This document shows, one piece after another, positions 16,730 to 23,554 of a DNA stretch of 36,912 nt. Positions within the stretch are counted from its first letter, which is position 1. Each line of letters begins with the position of its first letter. The notes beneath the pieces were generated by a model. That model was not told the DNA's origin and searched no databases. It worked only from the letters and a program-made list of their open reading frames with translations. Made by a program: the position numbers and the translations under genes. The DNA lies in NCBI RefSeq assembly GCF_001673535.1, contig NZ_LZLY01000063.1, positions 1 through 36,912 of the forward strand. Reading direction: 5' to 3'. The stretch comes from Mycobacterium sp. 1081908.1 (GTDB lineage: Bacteria > Actinomycetota > Actinomycetes > Mycobacteriales > Mycobacteriaceae).

Positions 16730-19700
16730 GGCGTCGCCCCGTCGGCGTGGGCCGGGCAGCACCGCCGTATCGGGCAGTGGGTGCAGCCGTCGTTGCGCCG
16801 GGCGATGAACTGCGGCCCGGCCGTCGCGTCGGCGGCCCGCCGGACGAGGTCGCGCCACTCGTCACGGGCCGCCGCGGTCAGCGGATCCTGCTCACGCACG
16901 GTGGCGCCGCCGGCCCCCGTCTTGCCGACATAGACCAGCCGCGCGCCGCCGGGCTCCTCGCCCGCGCCGATCATGCCCTCGGCCACCGCCAGCTGATACA
17001 TCGCCAACTGCGCGTGTTGCTGGGCATCGTCCTTGCTGACGGGCGTCTTGCCGGTCTTGATGTCCACGATCACCAGCCGGCCGGCCGCGTCGCGTTCCAG
17101 CCGGTCGACTCGCCCCCGCAGCCGGATCTCGCCGCCGTCGCGCGGCGCCGTCAGGGTTCCGTCGACGCCCACCTCGACGCCGACCTCGGTCAGCTCGCCG
17201 CGGGTCTGCGCCCGCCACTGCACGAACGCCGCGACCATCGCGCGGTGCCGGGCCAGCTCGTTGGTCGAATGCCACTGCGCGTCGAAGGGCAGGTGCTTCC
17301 AGGCCCGGTCCAGCTCGGCCAGCAGTTCGGATTCCGTTCTGGCCGGTTCGGCGATCAGCGCGTGCAGCACCGAGCCGATGGTGGACCGCAGATCCCGCGC
17401 GTCGGTTCCCCCGTGCCGTTCGGCCAGCCAGCGCAGCGGGCAGTCGTTGAGCGTCTGCAGGGTCGAGGGCGTCAGCGTTACGGGCGCCGCGGGGGGCCGC
17501 AGCGGTTCGGTGGTGCTGACCGGGATCAGGCCGTGCCAGCCGGCCGGATCGGCGCCGGGCACACCGGCCGTGGCCAGCCGCGCCAATTGCGTTGCCGCGC
17601 AACGCCGCACGGCGTCGTCGACGACGCCGGCGGGCGCGCACACGACACCGCGCAGCCGGCCCACCAGCGCCGCCGCCGACAACACCCGGGGCGCCGAGAT
17701 CGGTTGCGCGTCAACGGGATCGTCGTCGGCGCACTGCGCGATCTCGGAGAAGAACGCCGACGGCAGCGCGGCGTCGCCCTCCGCCCCGTCGGTGTCGCTG
17801 TCCACGGCGGTCACCAGCAGCCGGCGCCGGGCCCGGCCCATCGCCGCCACCAGCAGCCGGCGCTCCTCGGCCAGCAGCGGTGCGCGCACCGAGGCGTCCG
17901 CGGTGACCCCGTCGAGCGCGTCGAGCAGGCGCTGCGTGTTCAGCACGCCGCCGCGCGGAATCGTGTTGGGCCACAGCCCTTCCTGCAGGCCGGCGATGAT
18001 CACGAAGTCCCATTCGTGCCCCAGCGCGGCGTGCGCGCTGAGCACCCTGACCTGCTCCGCGGGCGACGCGGGCTCGGGGTTGGTGCCGGGCAGTTGCAGC
18101 GCGGCGACGTGCTCGACGAGCCCGCGCAGCGACGCGCCGGGCGTGCGGGACACATACTGGTCGGTGACGTCGAACAGCGCGGTGACGGCCTCGAGGTCAC
18201 GGCTGGCCTGGGCGCCGGCGGGGCCGCCGCGCTCGCTGGCCGACAGCCAGCGGCGCTGCAGGCCGGACCGATGCCAGGCGGCCCAGAGGGTGTAGCGCGG
18301 GTCTTGGCCCGCACCGTGGCAGCGCGCGGCCGCATCCAGCACCGCGCGCACCCGCCGCAGCGCCGCGGCGTGCGGTCCGGGCGACGGCGCGTCGGCCCGC
18401 AGGGCCGCCACGAGCAGGCCGCCCATGTCGGCGGGCGCGCGATCGGCGTTGGCGCGCTGCAGGGTTCGGCGCAGCTGCCGCAGCGACACCGGGTCGACTC
18501 GGCCGATGGGGCCGGTCAGCAACGCCAGCGCCCGTTCGCCGTCGAGTCCGTCGGCGGTGGCGGCCAGAACGGTGAGCAGCGTCCGCGCCGCCGGCTCGTC
18601 CCACAGGGGCCCGCTCGACGCGGGTGCGGCCACCGGGACGCCGGCGGCGGCCAGGGCGCGCGGCAGCCGCGCCCCGGCGCGTGGCACCGACCGGACGATG
18701 ACGGCCATCTGCGACCACGGGATCCCGTCGATCAGGTGGGCGCGCCGCAACGCGTCGGCGATCAGGGCCGCCTCCGCGTGCGTCGACGCGGCCAGCCGCG
18801 CGTGCACGGATCCGTCCTCGGTCCCACTGCCGTCGATGCGCCTGCCGGCGCCGCCGCCGGGCAGCCGGCGCGCGATGCCGCTGACGGCGCGCGCGACGGC
18901 GGGCGCGCAGCGATGGGATGCCGTGAGCGTCACCGCCGGTGAGTCGTCGGTCAGCAGCTCCGCCTCGCCGCCGCGAAAGCCGAACACCGCCTGGTTGGGA
19001 TCGCCGGCGACCAGCGTCAGCTCGGTGCCCGCGGCCAGCACCCGAACCAGGCGGGCCGCCTGCGGGTCGAGCTGCTGCGCGTCGTCGATCAGCAGGACGC
19101 GCACCCGGGCGCGCTCGGCGGCCAGCAGTTCTGGATCGACGGCGAAGGCCTCCAGCGCGGCGCCGACCAGCTCGGCGGCGCCGAGCGCCGGCGACGTCGC
19201 CTGCGGCGCCGCCGTCCCGACCGCCGCGCGCAGCAGCATCACCTGCTCGTACTGCCGCGCGAATTGGCCGGCGGCGGTCCATTCCGGGCGGCCGAATCGG
19301 CGGCCGAGCCGCTCCAATTGCTGCGGGTCGACGCCGCGTTCGGCGCAGCGTGCCAACAGGTTTCGCAGCTCGGTGGCGAAGCCGGCGGTGCCCAGCGCGG
19401 GCCGCAGATGGGGCGGCCACGCGCTCGCGGCACGCGGGCCGTCTTCGAGGTCGCCGGCCAGCAGTTCGCGGATGATGGCGTCCTGTTCGGCGCTGGTGAC
19501 CAGCCGCGGGGGCGCGTCACCGGCGCGCTCGGCGGCCCGGCGCAACACCGCGTACGCGTAGCTGTGCACGGTGCGGACGAGCGGCTCGCGCACCGCGGCC
19601 GTGCACGCGGCGGCGGATCGCGATCGCAGCAGCGCCGTCGTCAACGCGCTGCGCGCCCGCGACCCCATCCGGCCGGAACCGGTAAGCAGCAGAACCGATT

Positions 19701-19848
19701 CCGGATCGACGCCCGCGCCGATCTGGGCGATCGCGGCGTCGACCAGCAGGCTGCTCTTGCCGGTGCCGGGCCCGCCCAGGACACGCACCCGACCGCGCAG
19801 GCCGGGCGCCAGAACGGCACCGGCCTCGTCGTCCCAGGTGTATGGCAT
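16726..19848 (-). CDS. adnA: AdnA, motor-nuclease subunit of the AdnAB helicase-nuclease
   Basis: This 1040-residue protein corresponds to Rv3202c. It has Walker A GGPGTGKS (25-32), motif II DDAQQLD (255-261) and GDPNQAVFGFRG. Motif II has DDAQ, not DExQ, consistent with AdnA being the weaker motor in studied AdnAB. The C-terminal RecB-type nuclease shows GRVDRLE then VIVDIKTGKT, with Asp929 and Lys931. A cysteine set (LNDCPLRW, plus Cys1022, Cys1025, Cys1030/1031 in CTHCPIRRCC) probably holds a 4Fe-4S cluster, as in AddB. The start is ATG 19848; a TTG four codons earlier is possible. It is the first gene of the adnA-adnB-channel-nudC operon. The divergent 86-base gap to the small acidic ORF should hold both promoters. 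Confidence 0.95.
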   Translation of the reverse strand: MPYTWDDEAGAVLAPGLRGRVRVLGGPGTGKSSLLVDAAIAQIGAGVDPESVLLLTGSGRMGSRARSALTTALLRSRSAAACTAAVREPLVRTVHSYAYAVLRRAAERAGDAPPRLVTSAEQDAIIRELLAGDLEDGPRAASAWPPHLRPALGTAGFATELRNLLARCAERGVDPQQLERLGRRFGRPEWTAAGQFARQYEQVMLLRAAVGTAAPQATSPALGAAELVGAALEAFAVDPELLAAERARVRVLLIDDAQQLDPQAARLVRVLAAGTELTLVAGDPNQAVFGFRGGEAELLTDDSPAVTLTASHRCAPAVARAVSGIARRLPGGGAGRRIDGSGTEDGSVHARLAASTHAEAALIADALRRAHLIDGIPWSQMAVIVRSVPRAGARLPRALAAAGVPVAAPASSGPLWDEPAARTLLTVLAATADGLDGERALALLTGPIGRVDPVSLRQLRRTLQRANADRAPADMGGLLVAALRADAPSPGPHAAALRRVRAVLDAAARCHGAGQDPRYTLWAAWHRSGLQRRWLSASERGGPAGAQASRDLEAVTALFDVTDQYVSRTPGASLRGLVEHVAALQLPGTNPEPASPAEQVRVLSAHAALGHEWDFVIIAGLQEGLWPNTIPRGGVLNTQRLLDALDGVTADASVRAPLLAEERRLLVAAMGRARRRLLVTAVDSDTDGAEGDAALPSAFFSEIAQCADDDPVDAQPISAPRVLSAAALVGRLRGVVCAPAGVVDDAVRRCAATQLARLATAGVPGADPAGWHGLIPVSTTEPLRPPAAPVTLTPSTLQTLNDCPLRWLAERHGGTDARDLRSTIGSVLHALIAEPARTESELLAELDRAWKHLPFDAQWHSTNELARHRAMVAAFVQWRAQTRGELTEVGVEVGVDGTLTAPRDGGEIRLRGRVDRLERDAAGRLVIVDIKTGKTPVSKDDAQQHAQLAMYQLAVAEGMIGAGEEPGGARLVYVGKTGAGGATVREQDPLTAAARDEWRDLVRRAADATAGPQFIARRNDGCTHCPIRRCCPAHADGATP

Positions 19849-19934
19849 GGCTGCATGCAATCACGAGGGTCCGACAAGATCCGGGATACTGGACCGAAGG
19901 AAGCCGAAACGCCCGCTAGGCAAGGAGAGATTGG

Positions 19935-20132
19935 ATGGGGATTGGTCCCGACGACGTGGTGCCCGAGGCAGACGCCGCCGAACAGCGCCAGGCTCTCGAC
20001 GCCGAGGACGAGGCCGGCCTGGACACCGCCTACCTGGACGCCGCCGCCGATCGCGATGCCAACGAGGCGGACGTCATCGAGCAGGCGTTCGTCGTCCCCG
20101 CCGACGACGACTGGGACGACACCGCCGGGTGA
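19935..20132 (+). CDS. Small, highly acidic protein of unknown function (65 residues)
   Basis: This 65-residue protein is very rich in Asp, Glu and Ala, has no Cys, and ends in DDDWDDTAG. No domain, signal peptide or helix pattern is recognisable; it is probably disordered and cytoplasmic. Good evidence that it is translated comes from AAGGAGAG placed about 5 bases before the ATG and from its stop overlapping the lipV start (GTGA, 4 bases). It opens an operon with lipV and the alkyltransferase-like gene, divergent from adnA. A small conserved reading frame occupies the same place in other mycobacteria as I recall, but I do not know a function. Confidence 0.7.
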   Translation: MGIGPDDVVPEADAAEQRQALDAEDEAGLDTAYLDAAADRDANEADVIEQAFVVPADDDWDDTAG

Positions 20133-20926
20133 CCGCCGACCTGCACGTGCACCGCTACGGCCCGGCCGGCCCGGTGCGGATGCTGGCCCTGCACGGCCTG
20201 ACCGGTTACGGCGGGCGCTGGCAACACCTGGCCGGCTATCTGCCCGAAATCGCCGTCGCCGCACCGGATCTGCTCGGCCACGGCAGGTCGTCGTGGACGG
20301 CGCCGTGGACCATCGACGCCAACGTCGCGGCGCTGGCCGCGCTGCTTGACGACGAAGCCGCCTCTAAAGGAGGGGCGCCGGTGCTGGTGGTCGGGCACTC
20401 GTTCGGCGGCGCGCTGGCGCTGCGGCTGGCCGCGGCCCACCCGGAGCGGGTGGCGGCGCTGCTGCTGCTCGACCCGGCGGTCGGGCTGGACGGGGCCTGG
20501 ATGCGCGACATCGCCGAGGCGATGTTCTCCTCCCCCGACTACCCCGACGCCGACGAGGCGCGCCTGGAAAAGGCCACCGGCTCCTGGGCCGACGTCGACC
20601 CCGCGTGGCTCGACACCGAGATCGACGAGCACCTGATCGAGCTGCCCAACGGGCGCTACGGCTGGCGCGTCAGCCTGCCGGCCATGATGTCGTACTGGAG
20701 CGAGCTGGCCCGGGACGTCGTGCTACCACCCGCCGGAACGGCCACGACCCTGGTGCGGGCCAAGCGGACGTCGCCGCCGTACGTCAGCGATCAGCTGATC
20801 GCGGGCCTGCGCGAGCGCCTCGGCTCCGATTTCCGACTGCTGGATTTCGACTGCAATCACATGGTGCCGCACTCGCGGCCCACGGAGGTCGCGGCGCTGA
20901 TCCGCGAGTTGCTGGAAGCCAGCTGA
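20129..20926 (+). CDS. lipV: Alpha/beta-hydrolase lipase/esterase LipV
   Basis: This 265-residue alpha/beta hydrolase corresponds to Rv3203. It shows the oxyanion-hole segment LHGLTGYGGRW (21-31), PDLLGHGRS (46-54), the nucleophile elbow GHSFGG with Ser91, and the catalytic histidine His244 in CNHMVPH. The acid is probably an Asp near residues 208-221, less certain. Family members hydrolyse short-chain esters. No signal peptide is seen. The M. tuberculosis annotation I recall (224 residues) begins near PEIPIAAPDL and lacks the oxyanion segment. The start here, GTG 20129, overlaps the small acidic ORF stop and keeps that segment. Two bases separate its stop from the alkyltransferase-like start. 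Confidence 0.9.
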   Translation: MTADLHVHRYGPAGPVRMLALHGLTGYGGRWQHLAGYLPEIAVAAPDLLGHGRSSWTAPWTIDANVAALAALLDDEAASKGGAPVLVVGHSFGGALALRLAAAHPERVAALLLLDPAVGLDGAWMRDIAEAMFSSPDYPDADEARLEKATGSWADVDPAWLDTEIDEHLIELPNGRYGWRVSLPAMMSYWSELARDVVLPPAGTATTLVRAKRTSPPYVSDQLIAGLRERLGSDFRLLDFDCNHMVPHSRPTEVAALIRELLEAS

Positions 20927-20928
20927 CC

Positions 20929-21237
20929 GTGGCGCCGGTGACCGATGAGCAGGTCGAGCGGGTGCGTGCCCTGGTCGCGGCGATCCCGCCCGGGCGGGTC
21001 GTCACCTACGGCGACATCGCCGCTGTCGCAGGGCTTTCCAGTCCCCGCATCGTCGGATGGGTGATGCGGACCGACTCCTCGGACCTGCCCTGGCACCGGG
21101 TGATCACCGCGTCCGGGCGCCCGGCGCAGCACCTGAGGACCCGGCAACTCGAGCTGCTGCGCGCCGAGGGCGTCCTGGCCGTCGACGGCAGGATCGCGCT
21201 GGACGAGGTCCGCTACGAGTTCCCGCCGGGGGTCTAG
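20929..21237 (+). CDS. Alkyltransferase-like protein (ATL), O6-alkylguanine recognition
   Basis: This 102-residue protein is the DNA-binding domain of O6-alkylguanine-DNA methyltransferases, corresponding to Rv3204. The reactive PCHR cysteine is replaced: the sequence reads DLPWHRVITASGR, with Trp in place of Cys. It is therefore an ATL, which flips out O6-alkylguanine but cannot remove the alkyl group, and in known cases hands the lesion to nucleotide excision repair (UvrA/UvrD pathway). The helix-turn-helix region VVTYGDIAAVAGL and the arginine-finger SSPRIVGWVM are intact. GTG 20929 is chosen (2 bases after the lipV stop); GTG 20938 would be 3 residues shorter. It ends just before the palindromic element at 21247. 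Confidence 0.93.
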   Translation: MAPVTDEQVERVRALVAAIPPGRVVTYGDIAAVAGLSSPRIVGWVMRTDSSDLPWHRVITASGRPAQHLRTRQLELLRAEGVLAVDGRIALDEVRYEFPPGV

Positions 21238-21246
21238 AGCACCAGC
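21234..21246. repeat. Left copy of a 13-bp direct repeat flanking a palindromic element
   Basis: CTAGAGCACCAGC here is identical to the copy at 21375-21387. It contains the stop codon of the alkyltransferase-like gene. The exact duplication on either side of the palindromic element resembles a target-site duplication. Confidence 0.7.
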
Positions 21247-21374
21247 ACCGTTTTCACTGAATTCCAGTGTGCATTCACGGCTTTGAGTGTGAGCTCACGG
21301 CGCGGATTGCGCGGATCTACCGGCCCCCGGTGCACGCTCAAAGCCGTGAGTTCACACTCGAGTGCGCGACCGAG
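21247..21374. mobile_element. MITE-like palindromic element of 20-bp units between convergent genes
   Basis: This 128-base non-coding stretch is built of 20-bp units. Unit 1 is AGTGTGCATTCACGGCTTTG (21266-21285). Unit 2 begins AGTGTGAGCTCACGG (21286-21305). An inverted copy reads on the other strand from 21358. Left arm 21266-21291 and right arm 21333-21358 match at 23 of 26 positions as an inverted repeat around a 41-base loop. Exact 13-bp direct repeats flank it. No transposase is encoded. It may be a small non-autonomous element, and would also fold into a terminator-like hairpin between the two converging genes. Mobile origin is inference. Confidence 0.55.
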
Positions 21375-21387
21375 CTAGAGCACCAGC
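21375..21387. repeat. Right copy of the 13-bp direct repeat
   Basis: CTAGAGCACCAGC again, here forming the last codons and stop (Leu-Val-Leu-stop on the minus strand) of the phosphotransferase-like gene. Removing the element and one copy would leave both converging stop codons sharing a single CTAG. Confidence 0.7.
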
Positions 21388-22229
21388 CGGACCAGGGCGG
21401 CCGTGCGGGCCAGGCCCGGGAACGCCTCGGCGGTCGAGCGCGGGTGCAGCGCGTGCACGGCCAGGCGAAACATCAAGGCGCGCAACAACATCTGCGGCCA
21501 CTCCGGCAGCGCGTTCCAGCGTTCGATGAGCCCGTCGTCGGCCTCGCCCCAGGACAGCGCGTCGACGACGACGACGCCCGCCGCCCACGACGCGGGCCGC
21601 CAGTAGGGGGTGATGTCGGTGATCCCTGGCGCCGCGGTGCCGATGAAAAGCACTGTGCCGTAAAGGTCCCCGTGGACCAGCTGGTTGGGGCTCTTGGTCG
21701 GCTTGCGCAGGCCGGCGAGCTGGTTGATCAGCTCGACCGACTTCTCCGCGTCCGACGACGGCGGTGCGGTGCGCGCGCCCGGCGGCACGGAAGCCATCGG
21801 CCGCTCTTCCCAGGCCGCCCGGTCGGCGGCGATGAAGACGTCGACGTCCCCCCACGGCGCGGTGGGGCCCTGGGTCAGGAATCGGGGGCGTTCCAGCTTT
21901 CCCGTCGCCTCGTGCAGGCGCACCGCCGCGGAGACAACCTCGTCATGCCGGGGCTCCGGCGTGCCCGCCACGAAGGTGTCCGCCCGCCATCCCGACACCA
22001 CGTACCGGCCGTCGGTGGAGCGAACGGGCCGGGCCAGCCGGACGCCGTCGACGAACAGCGTCTCCCGCACCCGCGCCGACCAGGCCGCGCGGGCGTGGTC
22101 GGCGACGATCGACAACACGACCTCGCCGCATCGCCAGCCGCCCTCCCAGCTGGCCCCCAGCGGGACGGGCTTCACGCCGGTCAAACCAAACGCCGCCAGC
22201 ACATGCTCCGGCGGTGGCTCGACTGTCAC
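21375..22229 (-). CDS. Actinobacterial phosphotransferase-like protein (TIGR02569 type)
   Basis: This 284-residue protein corresponds to Rv3205c. It resembles aminoglycoside/choline phosphotransferase folds. HGDLYGTVLF (186-195) stands where such enzymes have HGDLxxxN, and ITDITPYWRP (203-212) where they have the metal-binding DxD/DW. The catalytic loop lacks the usual Asn (Thr-Val-Leu instead), so kinase activity is doubtful. The N-terminal lobe has WEGGWRCG (28-35) and VLSIVAD strands. No membrane segment is seen. GTG 22229 is the start; no clear Shine-Dalgarno is visible. It follows moeZ by 36 bases on the same strand, so they are probably co-transcribed. Its stop lies within a 13-bp repeat. 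Confidence 0.82.
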   Translation of the reverse strand: MTVEPPPEHVLAAFGLTGVKPVPLGASWEGGWRCGEVVLSIVADHARAAWSARVRETLFVDGVRLARPVRSTDGRYVVSGWRADTFVAGTPEPRHDEVVSAAVRLHEATGKLERPRFLTQGPTAPWGDVDVFIAADRAAWEERPMASVPPGARTAPPSSDAEKSVELINQLAGLRKPTKSPNQLVHGDLYGTVLFIGTAAPGITDITPYWRPASWAAGVVVVDALSWGEADDGLIERWNALPEWPQMLLRALMFRLAVHALHPRSTAEAFPGLARTAALVRLVL

Positions 22230-22265
22230 ACCGGTAGCGTAATGGAGCCGATCGGCCGGATCGGG

Positions 22266-23453
22266 TCAGTACATCACCATGTCGGGCTGCATCTGTTTGG
22301 CCCACGCCACGATGCCGCCCTGCAAATGCACCGCATCGGAGAACCCGGCCTTCTTCACCGCGGCCAGCGCCTCGGCCGAGCGGACGCCGGTCTTGCAATA
22401 CAGCACGGCCCTGCGGTCGTGGGGCAGCTGCGCCAGGCCCTCACCGGAGCTGATCAACGACTTCGGGATCAGCTGGGCGCCGTCGATGTGGTTGATGTCC
22501 CACTCCACCGGCTCGCGGACGTCGATCAGGGCCAGCTTCTTGCCGGAGTCCAGCAAATCGCGCAGCTCCCGCGGGGTGATGGTGGAATCGGCGGCCGCGG
22601 CCGCGCCTTCCGTCGATACCTCGCCGCAGAAGTCCTCGTAGTCGATCAGCTCGGTGATCCTGGGCGTCGACGGGTCCTTGCGGATGCGGATCGTGCGGTA
22701 GCTCATCTCCAGCGCGTCGTAGATCATCAGCCGGCCCAGCAGCGGTTCGCCGATCCCGGTGATCAGCTTGATCGCCTCGGTGCCCATGACCGACGCGATG
22801 GACGCGCAGATGATGCCCAGCACCCCGCCCTCGGCGCAGGACGGGACCATCCCGGGCGGCGGCGGCTCGGGGTAGAGGTCGCGGTAGTTCAGGCCGCGCC
22901 CATTCGGTGCGTCCTCCCAGAACACCGACACCTGGCCCTCGAAGCGGTAGATCGAGCCCCACACGTAGGGCTTGCCGGCCAGCACCGCGGCGTCGTTGAC
23001 CAGATACCGGGTGGCGAAGTTGTCGGTGCCGTCCACGATCAGGTCGTACTGCGCGAACAGGTCGACGGCGTTGTGCGGCTCCAGGCGGAACTCGTGCAAC
23101 CGCACGTCGACCAGCGGGTTGATGGCGGCGATCGAGTCGCGCGCCGAGCGGGCCTTGGACCGCCCGACGTCGGCGACGCCGTGGATGATCTGGCGCTGCA
23201 GGTTGGACTCGTCGACGACGTCGAAGTCGACGATGCCGATGGTGCCGACGCCCGCGGCGGCCAGGTAGAGCAACGCGGGGGCGCCGAGCCCGCCGGCGCC
23301 GATCACCAGCACCCGGGCGTTCTTTAGCCGCTTCTGCCCGTCGACGCCCAGGTCGGGAATGATCAGGTGCCGGCTGTAGCGGGCCACCTCGTCGCGACTC
23401 AGCTGGGATGCCGGCTCGACCAGTGGCGGCAGTGACGTCTCAGATGTCGACAC
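22266..23453 (-). CDS. moeZ: MoeZ, adenylyltransferase/sulfurtransferase with rhodanese domain
   Basis: This 395-residue protein corresponds to Rv3206c (moeB1/moeZ). The N-terminal E1-like domain carries the ATP-binding GAGGLG (52-57), DFDVVDESNLQRQ (76-88), and Cys206 in MVPSCAEGG. The C-terminal rhodanese domain (about 293-395) has the active loop CKTGVRS with Cys353. MoeZ adenylates and thiocarboxylates small sulfur carriers such as MoaD/MoaD2 for molybdopterin and CysO for the alternative cysteine pathway. GAGGAG lies 7 bases before the GTG start at 23453, a strong ribosome-binding site. It may read into the phosphotransferase-like gene 36 bases downstream. Confidence 0.96.
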   Translation of the reverse strand: MSTSETSLPPLVEPASQLSRDEVARYSRHLIIPDLGVDGQKRLKNARVLVIGAGGLGAPALLYLAAAGVGTIGIVDFDVVDESNLQRQIIHGVADVGRSKARSARDSIAAINPLVDVRLHEFRLEPHNAVDLFAQYDLIVDGTDNFATRYLVNDAAVLAGKPYVWGSIYRFEGQVSVFWEDAPNGRGLNYRDLYPEPPPPGMVPSCAEGGVLGIICASIASVMGTEAIKLITGIGEPLLGRLMIYDALEMSYRTIRIRKDPSTPRITELIDYEDFCGEVSTEGAAAAADSTITPRELRDLLDSGKKLALIDVREPVEWDINHIDGAQLIPKSLISSGEGLAQLPHDRRAVLYCKTGVRSAEALAAVKKAGFSDAVHLQGGIVAWAKQMQPDMVMY

Positions 23454-23554
23454 CGAACAACTCCTCGGTAGCTTTCGTCAGCTCTATCCATCACAGCAGT
23501 TGCCCGATTCAACGGCAAACAACCGCGGTTGCTTCCCGCGCCGGCGCGCGGCGC

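Noticed and set aside
14696..18942. Several long plus-strand frames opposite adnA and adnB
   Set aside because: Arg/Gly/His/Asp-rich shadow translations of high-GC genes; the minus strand encodes complete helicase and nuclease motifs.
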